From assembly GCA_034716535.1 (NCBI GenBank), contig JAYEJW010000215.1, positions 1 through 13,156 on the forward strand: 13,156 nucleotides of DNA. The letters are read 5' to 3'. A program made the position numbers and the translations under genes. Source of the DNA: JAYEJW01 sp034716535. Lineage in GTDB: Bacteria; Pseudomonadota; Gammaproteobacteria; Chromatiales; Chromatiaceae. Below are positions 1 through 5,766 of this stretch, one piece after another. Below the pieces are notes generated by a model. That model was not told the origin of the DNA. It did no database searches and worked only from the letters and a program-made list of their open reading frames with translations. The number at the start of each line of letters is the position of its first letter. Position 1 is the first letter of the stretch.

Positions 1-195
1 CCAGAAGGCGGGATCCACATCCGCAGGCGCGGGAAACACCACCTGCGCATGCTCCCCCGCGATGCGTTCGGCGAAATACTGGAGGGGGTAGTTGACCGTA
101 TAGAGGACGAGGCGCTCCGAGGCCGCGATCGTTTGGGCCGCGAATGCCAGCAGCGCTGCGCTGAGCAAGAGGAACGGGCGGTTCATGAACGGCAT
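1..195 (-). CDS. ZnuA-like metal ABC transporter substrate-binding protein (N-terminal part, cut by window edge)
   Basis: Only the first 65 codons are present; the gene continues past base 1. The protein opens with a Sec signal peptide (basic MPFMNRP start, hydrophobic LLLSAALLAFAA core, cleavage probably after TIAA), so it should act in the periplasm. The mature start reads RLVLYTVNYPLQYFAERIAG, then VVFPAPADVDPAFW. This is the opening of the cluster 9 (ZnuA/TroA-type) solute-binding fold, with beta strand 1, the first helix and a PADVDP loop. The metal-ligand His/Glu/Asp residues mostly lie beyond the edge, so zinc versus manganese cannot be decided. The ATG at 195 is preferred over the one at 186 because GAGGAG sits 9 bases upstream. 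It follows the permease gene by 92 bases and is probably in the same operon. The fold is fairly secure; the substrate is inferred. Confidence 0.8.
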   Translation of the reverse strand, partial: MPFMNRPFLLLSAALLAFAAQTIAASERLVLYTVNYPLQYFAERIAGEHAQVVFPAPADVDPAFW

Positions 196-204
196 ACGGG
201 CGGG

Positions 205-210
205 CTCCTC
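205..210 (-). promoter_or_regulatory. Ribosome binding site of the substrate-binding protein
   Basis: GAGGAG on the minus strand, 9 bases before the ATG at 195 and 18 bases before the alternative ATG at 186. It favours the upstream start. Confidence 0.6.
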
Positions 211-233
211 GGGCTTCCCGGGCGGTAAGTGGC

Positions 234-256
234 CGCACCTGTACGACTGCGGTGCG
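234..256 (-). repeat. Intercistronic inverted repeat between permease and binding-protein genes
   Basis: CGCACC and GGTGCG form perfect 6-base arms around an 11-base loop, in the 92-base gap between the permease stop and the binding-protein start. There is no T-tract, so it is not a standard intrinsic terminator. It could be an mRNA-stabilising hairpin letting the binding protein be made in excess over the permease, a common pattern in ABC operons. A 6-base stem in GC-rich DNA can also arise by chance. Confidence 0.25.
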
Positions 257-287
257 CTTATCCACCGTAGGATTCTGACACATGGAA

Positions 288-1466
288 TCATGCAATGAGA
301 TTCCGCACCAGGGTCTCGTCGAAGTGGGCGAGGAGCATCAGCAGCCCCGCGCACAAGACACCTGCCATCGCCAGGATCAGAACGATCTCCGCTCCCAGCA
401 GTCTGGCGATGGTGGCCCGGCTGCAGCCGAGCCGGAAGATGGTCTCGATCTCCCGCTGGCGTAGCCTTAGGGAAAGGGCGAACACGAGGGCGAGCGCCAT
501 CAGGGTTGCGGCGGCCACAACAAGGATCACGGAGTCCAGCAGGTTCTTGATGCGGAAGATGTTCGCAAGGAGGGAGTCGATCACCTCCTTCGGCCGCACG
601 ATCTGCTCGGTCATCTCGTCACCGATGTAGCGCCCCCGCAGCAAGGCGCTCGACTTCTTGTCGAAGGGCAAGGCGATCACGGCCGTCAGCGGATACTCGG
701 CCGGGTCGCCATGGAAGTGGAAGCTGTCGAGATTGTCTTCAGTCACCTCGGAGTACCGGACCAGCTTGGCGGTGGCGGTCACGTTGCCGCCGCTGCGGTC
801 CATCACCAGGGTCGGGTCCGTCACCGCGGTAACGTCCTGGTGGCCGTGTACCAGGCCCTGGATGACCCATGCGGTCTTGACGTCGACGAACACCGCCCGG
901 TCGTCGGACGTGTGGGAACGCTCCAGCACGCCCACGATCCGCATCTTGAGGGGGTAGATCCCGGCGAGGTCGAACAGGGTCTCCGGAGAGGAGAGTAGAC
1001 TGTCCCCGGGGGCTAGCCCCAATTCCTCGGCGACCGCCGCCCCCAGGACGCATTCCCCGAGCATCGCCAGGTTGCGCCCCTCGGCGATCCGAAGGCCGCG
1101 AAATTCGAAGTAATCCAGGGACGTGCCCACGATGGGGTAGCCGCGGGCGCGAAAGCGAATGTACAGGGGCACAGGTAGGGCGAGCCCCGAGTCCATGACC
1201 GCCTCCGCCTCTGCCATGGAGATGAGCTCCGGGACCTCGTCGCTGAAGTAGAGGCTGCTCATGACCAGGTCCAGGGCGCTGCCCTTGGTCCCGACGAGCA
1301 GCGGCGTCGACTCGGCGCGGGAGGCGAGCTGGCGCTCGCTCTCGCTCAGCAGCAGCTCGAGCGAGAGCGGAAGCACGGCGATCAGGGTAACGCAGGCCAC
1401 AAGGGTCAGGGTCCGCGCCTTGCTGAAGCTGAGGTACTTCCAGGCGATGTAGAGGCTGTCGGTCAC
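288..1466 (-). CDS. FtsX/LolC-family ABC transporter permease, metal-associated type
   Basis: This 392-residue inner-membrane permease belongs to the MacB/LolC/FtsX superfamily. One transmembrane helix (about 18-40) is followed by a large periplasmic domain (about 42-308), a helix (about 311-334), the cytoplasmic coupling segment RLRQREIETIFRLGCSRATI (334-353) and a last helix (about 357-381). Only three hydrophobic segments are visible; four is usual for MacB-type permeases, and the C-terminus DETLVRNLIA would then be periplasmic. The periplasmic domain has PLLVGTKGS at 55-63 and two HxH pairs, H207/H209 and H250/H252, which could bind metal. The GTG start overlaps the upstream ATPase stop as GTGA, so translation is probably coupled. 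The ZnuA-like gene downstream points to metal handling. A lipoprotein-release or generic efflux role remains possible. Family assignment is secure; substrate is inferred. Confidence 0.85.
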   Translation of the reverse strand: MTDSLYIAWKYLSFSKARTLTLVACVTLIAVLPLSLELLLSESERQLASRAESTPLLVGTKGSALDLVMSSLYFSDEVPELISMAEAEAVMDSGLALPVPLYIRFRARGYPIVGTSLDYFEFRGLRIAEGRNLAMLGECVLGAAVAEELGLAPGDSLLSSPETLFDLAGIYPLKMRIVGVLERSHTSDDRAVFVDVKTAWVIQGLVHGHQDVTAVTDPTLVMDRSGGNVTATAKLVRYSEVTEDNLDSFHFHGDPAEYPLTAVIALPFDKKSSALLRGRYIGDEMTEQIVRPKEVIDSLLANIFRIKNLLDSVILVVAAATLMALALVFALSLRLRQREIETIFRLGCSRATIARLLGAEIVLILAMAGVLCAGLLMLLAHFDETLVRNLIA

Positions 1467-2131
1467 CGGGAAGTTTCTGTCTGGAAGTCATCGAAATCCA
1501 CGATCCGGTCAAATCGGGTAAGCAGTTCGTGATCGTGGGTGACGGCGAGCAAGGTGGCCCCGTGGGCGTTCGCGCTTTCGAACAGCAGGTCCAGGATGCG
1601 GACTTTGTTGCCGGGGTCCAGATTGCCGGTCGCCTCGTCCGCGAGCAGCAGCCGCGGCGCCGGGAGCAGGGCCCGGCAAATGGCGACGCGCTGCTTCTCT
1701 CCCTGGGAGAGGTCGTCCGCCCGGCGCTTGAGCTTGTCGCCGATGCCCATCTGATCGGCCAACGCGACAGCGCGTTCGCGCACCTGCTTGCCCAGGCGCA
1801 GGGCGCGGGTGATGCGGTAGGGATGCAGGATGTTGTCCAGAACGTTCAGGTAGTCCAGCAACTCGAAATCCTGGAATACGAAGCCGATGTTGCGGATTCG
1901 AAAGTCCCGCCTTCGTGCGTCGCCGAGGGCGCTTACGTCCGTGTCGGCGACTCGTACTTCACCCCGCTCAGGCGTAATGATGCCCGACACCAAGTTGAGC
2001 AGCGTTGTCTTACCGGACCCGCTGGGGCCGATCACCGCGAGCTTCTCACCCTCCGCAATGCACAGCCTGGGGATCGAGAGGTGAAACTCCCCGCTTGGAT
2101 AGGCGAAGGACAGGTCGTCGATGGTGATCAT
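1463..2131 (-). CDS. LolD/MacB-type ABC transporter ATP-binding protein
   Basis: This 222-residue cytoplasmic ATPase powers the overlapping FtsX-like permease. It has Walker A GPSGSGKT (35-42), Q-loop FVFQD with Q87, signature LSQGE (141-145), Walker B LLLADE (161-166) with catalytic E166, and switch histidine H199 in THDHE. LSQGEKQRVAICRALL and DEATGNLD are typical of the LolD/FtsE/MacB subgroup rather than of ZnuC. Length is normal for the subgroup. A start at 2206 would add 25 arginine-rich residues and run into the toxin gene; MITIDDLSFAYP is the expected beginning, so the ATG at 2131 is chosen, although no strong ribosome binding site precedes it. It starts 13 bases after the toxin stop, so read-through from the toxin-antitoxin promoter is likely. 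Confidence 0.9.
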   Translation of the reverse strand: MITIDDLSFAYPSGEFHLSIPRLCIAEGEKLAVIGPSGSGKTTLLNLVSGIITPERGEVRVADTDVSALGDARRRDFRIRNIGFVFQDFELLDYLNVLDNILHPYRITRALRLGKQVRERAVALADQMGIGDKLKRRADDLSQGEKQRVAICRALLPAPRLLLADEATGNLDPGNKVRILDLLFESANAHGATLLAVTHDHELLTRFDRIVDFDDFQTETSR

Positions 2132-2144
2132 GGCATACGGCCGT

Positions 2145-2444
2145 CTATCGGTTCTTGTGCCGAACCTTCCGGTACGTCTCCTCGTAGACGTACCTGCGCG
2201 GACCAAGGGTCACGACCTCGATTGAACCGTCTTCCGCGAGGCGATAGACGATCCTGAACCTGCCTATGCGATAGCTGCGAATACCGGCGAGCTCTTCCTT
2301 CAGCGGCTTTCCGCATGCCGGCGCCTCGACAATGGCCTGCAATGCCGCGCGCACCTTCCTCTTGATCGTTGGGTGCAGACTTCGAATGAGCCGAGCCGCG
2401 TCATCCGGGATCCGGAGTTTGTGGATCGCGACGCCCACGCCCAT
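2145..2444 (-). CDS. RelE/ParE-superfamily toxin of a type II toxin-antitoxin pair
   Basis: This 99-residue basic protein is probably an mRNA interferase or other RelE/ParE-fold toxin held inactive by the antitoxin encoded just upstream. The family core is visible: an N-terminal helical pair (DDAARLIRSLHPTIKRKVRA, 14-33), then KPLKEELAGIRSYRIGRFRI (46-65) leading into strand VYRL, then VVTLGPRRYVYEETYRK near the C-terminus. The Lys/Arg-rich middle and Arg/Tyr-rich end are where RelE enzymes keep RNA-contacting residues. It begins 4 bases after the antitoxin stop, the usual antitoxin-first order. RelE (ribosome-dependent RNase) versus ParE (gyrase poison) cannot be settled from sequence alone; the C-terminal pattern favours RelE. 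Confidence 0.87.
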   Translation of the reverse strand: MGVGVAIHKLRIPDDAARLIRSLHPTIKRKVRAALQAIVEAPACGKPLKEELAGIRSYRIGRFRIVYRLAEDGSIEVVTLGPRRYVYEETYRKVRHKNR

Positions 2445-2448
2445 CGGC

Positions 2449-2712
2449 TCAATCTTCGAAAAGCTCTTCCAAGGTATAGAGAGATGCCCGACCTTCCTTT
2501 AGTGCCGCGAGCCCCTCCCTGATTTCGTCCATGCTCTCCTTGTCAAAGCGAATCGCCATGGTCTCGCGCCAACTCTCGAACTCATCCGGACTGACCAAGA
2601 CAGCGGCAGGGACCCCGTTCTTGGTGATCACAACCTCCTCGTCCGTCGTGCTGACGCCATCGACGAGGGCGCTCAGCTTCATCTTGGCCTCGGAAAGGGA
2701 AAGCGTTTTCAT
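2449..2712 (-). CDS. Phd/YefM-family antitoxin
   Basis: This 87-residue protein should neutralise the adjacent RelE-type toxin and repress their common promoter. The N-terminal half has the Phd/YefM pattern: SLSEAKMKLSALVDGV (5-20), EEVVITKNGVPAAVLVSPDEFESW (25-48), including the typical ITKNGxPxAVLVS strand pair used for dimerisation and DNA binding. The acidic C-terminus (MDEIREGLAALKEG to LEELFED) would wrap the toxin. Antitoxin-first order, a 4-base gap to the toxin, and an inverted repeat overlapping the predicted promoter fit autoregulation. The ATG at 2712 gives the expected MKTLSLSEAK opening; the ribosome binding site is weak. Confidence 0.9.
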   Translation of the reverse strand: MKTLSLSEAKMKLSALVDGVSTTDEEVVITKNGVPAAVLVSPDEFESWRETMAIRFDKESMDEIREGLAALKEGRASLYTLEELFED

Positions 2713-2735
2713 GGACGTGATGCGAAATATTGGTA

Positions 2736-2751
2736 GACCAGAATTATGGTC
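2736..2751 (-). promoter_or_regulatory. Candidate operator of the toxin-antitoxin operon
   Basis: GACCA and TGGTC form a perfect inverted repeat with a 6-base AT-rich spacer. It starts 23 bases upstream of the antitoxin ATG and directly adjoins the predicted -10 box, so it would cover the transcription start. Phd/YefM antitoxins characteristically bind short palindromes in this position. Binding by this antitoxin is inferred. Confidence 0.5.
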
Positions 2752-2780
2752 ATACTAGATCGGATGTACGCATGGTTCAA
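2752..2780 (-). promoter_or_regulatory. Candidate sigma-70 promoter of the toxin-antitoxin operon
   Basis: On the minus strand, TTGAAC (2775-2780, 4 of 6 matches to TTGACA) is followed after exactly 17 bases by TAGTAT (2752-2757, 4 of 6 matches to TATAAT). The predicted transcription start, near 2745, lies inside the inverted repeat. This AT-richer patch stands out in the GC-rich window. Transcripts could continue into the ABC transporter genes, because I see no terminator between toxin and ATPase. Confidence 0.45.
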
Positions 2781-2783
2781 CCT

Positions 2784-2812
2784 GCCGGTCGTCATCGAGT
2801 CGGGGGACCGGC
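2784..2812 (-). repeat. Inverted repeat between the 634-residue protein gene and the toxin-antitoxin promoter
   Basis: GCCGGTC and GACCGGC form perfect 7-base arms with a 15-base loop, starting 36 bases after the upstream stop codon and 3 bases before the -35 box. It could end transcription of the upstream gene, but no T-run follows, so an intrinsic terminator is doubtful. The GACC/GGTC cores resemble the half-sites of the nearby candidate operator and could be a second binding site. Confidence 0.25.
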
Positions 2813-2848
2813 GCCGAAGATTGCGTATCCGATGCTCGGTTCTTCAGC

Positions 2849-4753
2849 CTACCCACCCCGCGAATCGGGGGTTGCACCTACCGGAGGCGCCGCGGCTTGT
2901 GCCTGTTGCCCCGATTGGTCGATACGTTGCTCGTCCTTGAGCTCCAGGCCGACGATCTTCCAAGTACCGTCTCGCGCCGCCACGGTGACCACTGCCTCGT
3001 AGCGGTTCTTGCGCTGGTGCACATGACCCCAGTGCCCCACCGTACCAAGGGCGGTCCAGCGGCCATGCAGGGCGTAGGTCAGCCCGTCGCCGTCCAGGCG
3101 CTCGGCGCGGGCCTCCTCGACTGCCACCTCCTTGATCTTGGCCTGTGCGCCCCCGGCCTTCTGGATGGCCATAGATCGGCGGTTCTGCAGGTAGATGTCC
3201 GTGAGCAGGTCGCCGCTTACGCTCAAGGCGAGCTTGTCGTAGACGTCCTCCTCGTCACGGAAGTCGAAGGCCCGGTACACGTTCTTGAGCAGGGTCTGGA
3301 GCAGGGCCGCCGCCTGCTTCTCATCGAGCCCGCCGGCAATCACCGCCGGCCGGTCGAGGGTGACTTGCGCGAAGGGGTAGGCGGCGGCTCCTGCGGCCAG
3401 CAGCAGCGCCCCGACCGTCAGGGGCAGGCGAAGGGGCTGGCGGTGACGGGCGCGCACCGATATCCAGCCTGCTGTGCCGAGTAGGCCGACCAGACAGAGG
3501 AGGCTGACCACCGGGACGCGCAATTCGCCCAGAGAGCCGGCCACGTCCACCCGTCGGACGGTCGGAATCTCATAGTTCTTCAAGTAGTTGGTCCAGGTGT
3601 GCACCCGGTCGCCGGGTTCGACGTAGCTCATCAGCGGACCGGCGGGATCCGTGACTGTGGCCGGCACCCGCTGGATCTGATCGGTGAAGAGCTCCCAGTC
3701 GACGGTGACCTGCTGCGGCATGCCGTCCGTAATGTAGGTCAGGATCACTCCGACGATGGCGGTGGGGATCTCCAGCCGCTCGGGCACCTCGAGGAGCTGG
3801 ATGCCGGTGATGCCGATCTTGACGTAGTTGGTGCGGTCCAGGATGGGCGTGAGGGCCTCTCCGTCCACCTCGACAGGGTTCCTGGACAGCAGGAGCTCGC
3901 CGATACGTTGTTTTAAGGGTTCCAGCTCGTCGACCTCGATGTGCTCGTCCCCCCGCAGGCCAAGGCCCATCCAGTTGGCCATGTCCTTGACCCGAACCAG
4001 GATCTCGTGGCGCACCTCGTAGGGCTCGACGTAGAGAAAGGACATCAGGGCGTCCTTGTGGTGGCGTTTCAGGTTCGGGTTGTCGAACCTGGAGTACCAG
4101 GGGTCTTCCCAGTCGAGCGCCAGTCGGGCCGGTGCGCCCAGATAGCGGAAGTCGATGATCGGGACTGACTTGTGGTAGGCGATGAACCCGATCGTGACCC
4201 GTGCCCGCCCCTCCTCGTCCAGTGGTGGGACGAAGGTCAGGGCGGCGGGTTTGCCCTCGAACGGGTAGCTGATCTCTGCGTAGAGCACCCGTTTGTCCGC
4301 CGGTGCCCCGGGTACCCGTTGGCGTGTGAAGGGATTGATCATCCCCGCGAAGGGGGACTGCCGGTCCACCCGCATCCGCGGCTCGACCAGGTCCAGGTGC
4401 GCGGGGAGCTTTTCGCCATCGGCGGCGACGACCTGGAAGCTTTCGTCGGCAAACCGGCGCAGGCGCTCCTCCAGGGGTGTCCGTTCCTCCGCGTCCTGCA
4501 GCCAGTCGTCCGGCACCAGGTCCTCGAAGGTGTCGAGGTCACGGATGTGGACCTCCAGAACGACCTTCACCCGGTCGTCGAGGACATAGATCTCTGCAAT
4601 GTTGGGTGCCGTCTCGGCACCGGTGAGGTTGATCCAGTCGGCGCGGCCATCGGTCGGCGACAAGCAAACCACGAGCAGCAGGGCCGCACCCCAAAGCACG
4701 CTTGACGACGAACCGAACATGCGGCGAATCGAGAGGTGAACCCGCCCGCTCAT
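2849..4753 (-). CDS. Uncharacterised secreted, membrane-anchored protein with two extracytoplasmic domains
   Basis: I do not recognise a named family. With the ATG at 4753 the protein has 634 residues: a Sec signal peptide (about 1-38, basic IRR, then VLWGAALLLVVCL, cleavage after DGRA), a large periplasmic domain (about 39-410) rich in beta strands, two closely spaced transmembrane helices (about 413-433 and 441-461), and a C-terminal domain (about 475-610) ending in an Ala/Gln/Pro tail. The C-terminal domain looks like a cone-shaped NTF2-like fold by strand pattern (RWTALGTVGHWGHVHQRKN, then YEAVVTVAARDGTWKIVGLEL). Its H574, H577 and H579 form an HxxHxH cluster, a possible metal site. A GTG start at 4789 and an ATG at 4720 are also possible; the 4720 start would leave the signal peptide without basic residues. 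No start has a good ribosome binding site. It reads towards the metal-type ABC genes with only the toxin-antitoxin pair between, suggesting a linked role; that is inference. Confidence 0.75.
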   Translation of the reverse strand: MSGRVHLSIRRMFGSSSSVLWGAALLLVVCLSPTDGRADWINLTGAETAPNIAEIYVLDDRVKVVLEVHIRDLDTFEDLVPDDWLQDAEERTPLEERLRRFADESFQVVAADGEKLPAHLDLVEPRMRVDRQSPFAGMINPFTRQRVPGAPADKRVLYAEISYPFEGKPAALTFVPPLDEEGRARVTIGFIAYHKSVPIIDFRYLGAPARLALDWEDPWYSRFDNPNLKRHHKDALMSFLYVEPYEVRHEILVRVKDMANWMGLGLRGDEHIEVDELEPLKQRIGELLLSRNPVEVDGEALTPILDRTNYVKIGITGIQLLEVPERLEIPTAIVGVILTYITDGMPQQVTVDWELFTDQIQRVPATVTDPAGPLMSYVEPGDRVHTWTNYLKNYEIPTVRRVDVAGSLGELRVPVVSLLCLVGLLGTAGWISVRARHRQPLRLPLTVGALLLAAGAAAYPFAQVTLDRPAVIAGGLDEKQAAALLQTLLKNVYRAFDFRDEEDVYDKLALSVSGDLLTDIYLQNRRSMAIQKAGGAQAKIKEVAVEEARAERLDGDGLTYALHGRWTALGTVGHWGHVHQRKNRYEAVVTVAARDGTWKIVGLELKDEQRIDQSGQQAQAAAPPVGATPDSRGG

Positions 4754-4933
4754 GTGCGTGAGCTGAACATCAACGATCGGTTGGTTCACCGGCTGTAAAT
4801 GAGCGGCTTCAAAAACCGCGCCTTTCCGGGTCCGTGCCGATCTTGGCCGGGATGGTCAACAATCCGTGTTTCCCTTGGAGGCGTCACTGAATTGTTCCGT
4901 TCGTTGGGAACTATCGCTGCTCGTCAAACGGAT

Positions 4934-5584
4934 TCAGAAGTCGAGGACGATATCGAAGCGTGCTTTGAGCGGAGCTGATTGCGGGTCGTCGCCGGGTTCG
5001 AAGGCAACGATCAGCCGCTCCCGGGCGTCGTCGTCGAGAATATCGTTGAGCAACCAGTCCCGCTGATTCTCAGGTGCCCCTTTCACGTACATCTGGGTGA
5101 CGAAGGGGTCTCGGCCGGGTGTTCGGACCGCGAAGTGGATGTGGGGTGCGCGTCCGGGGTAGGGGACCGGCTTGATGGTGCGGAAGCGGAAGCGGCCGTC
5201 GGCGCCGGTTGTGAATCGCCCGTAACCCTGAAAATTCGGGTCCCGCGGCACGGCGCGCTCATCTCCACGATGGATGTAGCGGCCGTTTGCATCACATTGC
5301 CAGATCTCCACGAGGGCGCCTTCCACGGGGCGTCCGTTCGGTTCGAGCACCGTTCCGGTAAGGTCGGTGATCTCGCCGGCGGCGGTCCCGTCGCGGCCTT
5401 CCACCCGCACCAGGTCGTTGTCCCGATCCAAGGGCAGTCGGTCGGGGTAGAAGGGGCCTCGCGATTGTCTCGGCGTGGGCATCAATGCCGCCAGGGTGAT
5501 GCCGGGAAACAGGGACGCAAGGGCCGAGACGGCCGCGGCCCGGACCAGCCTCCTGCGGGAGATCTGCTCTTGCCGATCGTTCAT
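4934..5584 (-). CDS. Tat-exported intradiol ring-cleavage dioxygenase (protocatechuate 3,4-dioxygenase-like)
   Basis: This 216-residue non-heme iron(III) enzyme family opens catechol rings between the two hydroxyls using O2. All four expected iron ligands are present: Y103 (GRYIH), Y142 (PVPYPGR), H148 and H150 (APHIHF). SRGPFYPD (41-48), TGTVLEPNGRPVEGALVEIW (76-95) and GRFRFRTIKP are further family hallmarks. The N-terminus SRRRLVRAAAVSALASLFPG is a twin-arginine (Tat) signal, so the folded enzyme should act in the periplasm or outside the cell rather than in a cytoplasmic beta-ketoadipate pathway. No pcaG/pcaH-type partner or downstream catabolic gene is nearby. The ATG at 5584 is chosen because AGGAGGT lies 6 bases upstream. 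An in-frame ATG at 5656 would add a Cys-rich leader encoded by the inverted repeat and has no ribosome binding site. Substrate unknown; aromatic or lignin-like catechols are plausible. Confidence 0.92.
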   Translation of the reverse strand: MNDRQEQISRRRLVRAAAVSALASLFPGITLAALMPTPRQSRGPFYPDRLPLDRDNDLVRVEGRDGTAAGEITDLTGTVLEPNGRPVEGALVEIWQCDANGRYIHRGDERAVPRDPNFQGYGRFTTGADGRFRFRTIKPVPYPGRAPHIHFAVRTPGRDPFVTQMYVKGAPENQRDWLLNDILDDDARERLIVAFEPGDDPQSAPLKARFDIVLDF

Positions 5585-5590
5585 GTCGGA

Positions 5591-5597
5591 ACCTCCT
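5591..5597 (-). promoter_or_regulatory. Ribosome binding site of the dioxygenase gene
   Basis: AGGAGGT on the minus strand, a near-perfect Shine-Dalgarno match 6 bases from the ATG at 5584. It rules out the longer start at 5656. Confidence 0.8.
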
Positions 5598-5620
5598 GGA
5601 CTTTGGTCAGGCGCTGGTAG

Positions 5621-5656
5621 ATGAAGTGTGAAACAGCATTGGGTTGCACACTTCAT
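5621..5656 (-). promoter_or_regulatory. 36-bp interrupted inverted repeat in the dioxygenase leader (candidate operator or leader hairpin)
   Basis: ATGAAGTGTG and CACACTTCAT are perfect 10-base arms. After one mismatch, AAC/GTT pairs three more bases, leaving an 8-base loop. It sits 36 bases upstream of the dioxygenase start codon. No T-tract follows, and the arms do not include the ribosome binding site, so a DNA operator for an unlinked dimeric regulator seems more likely than a terminator or riboswitch. No regulator gene is adjacent. Confidence 0.5.
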
Positions 5657-5696
5657 TGAGTGGGGGCGATCCGAAGAGGCGCAACCGAGAGTCGGA

Positions 5697-5708
5697 CTAG
5701 CGCGCTAG
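5697..5708. promoter_or_regulatory. Perfect 12-bp palindrome upstream of the dioxygenase gene
   Basis: CTAGCGCGCTAG is a perfect palindrome with no spacer, 113 bases upstream of the dioxygenase ATG and 58 bases downstream of the hydrolase stop. The CTAG core is generally rare in proteobacterial genomes, and two copies flank CGCG here. It could be a protein-binding site. I could not place a convincing -35/-10 pair beside it. Confidence 0.35.
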
Positions 5709-5766
5709 GTGAAAGCGCACATACGGGCTGAACGGCAGTAACCAGTTTGTTCTGTAGCACGGCCGT

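Noticed and set aside
739..1512. Long alternate-frame reading of 257 codons on the minus strand across the permease gene
   Set aside because: It is extremely rich in Arg, Pro and Gly, has no domain pattern, and overlaps the clearly recognisable permease almost entirely. It is a by-product of high GC content.
2132..2206. 25-residue N-terminal extension of the LolD-like ATPase
   Set aside because: The added residues are Arg/Thr-rich and overlap the end of the toxin gene; the standard family start is at 2131.
1529..2257. 242-codon open reading on the plus strand opposite the ABC ATPase
   Set aside because: It lies antisense to a gene with intact Walker, signature and switch motifs and shows no family motif of its own.
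2713..2780. Zur box controlling the metal-type ABC genes
   Set aside because: I looked for the AT-rich palindromic gammaproteobacterial Zur site in all intergenic gaps of the left part and found no good match. The only clear palindrome belongs to the toxin-antitoxin promoter.
2856..2870. CCCCG/CGGGG hairpin near the 3' end of the 634-residue protein gene
   Set aside because: It is a 5-base stem inside the last codons, with no T-tract; too weak to call a terminator.
4894..4911. GTTCC/GGAAC inverted repeat after the dioxygenase gene
   Set aside because: It has 5-base arms with an 8-base loop and no T-run; chance occurrence is likely.
5585..5656. In-frame N-terminal extension of the dioxygenase starting at 5656
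   Set aside because: It would bury the Tat signal behind 24 residues, lacks a ribosome binding site, and ignores the near-perfect AGGAGGT in front of the ATG at 5584.
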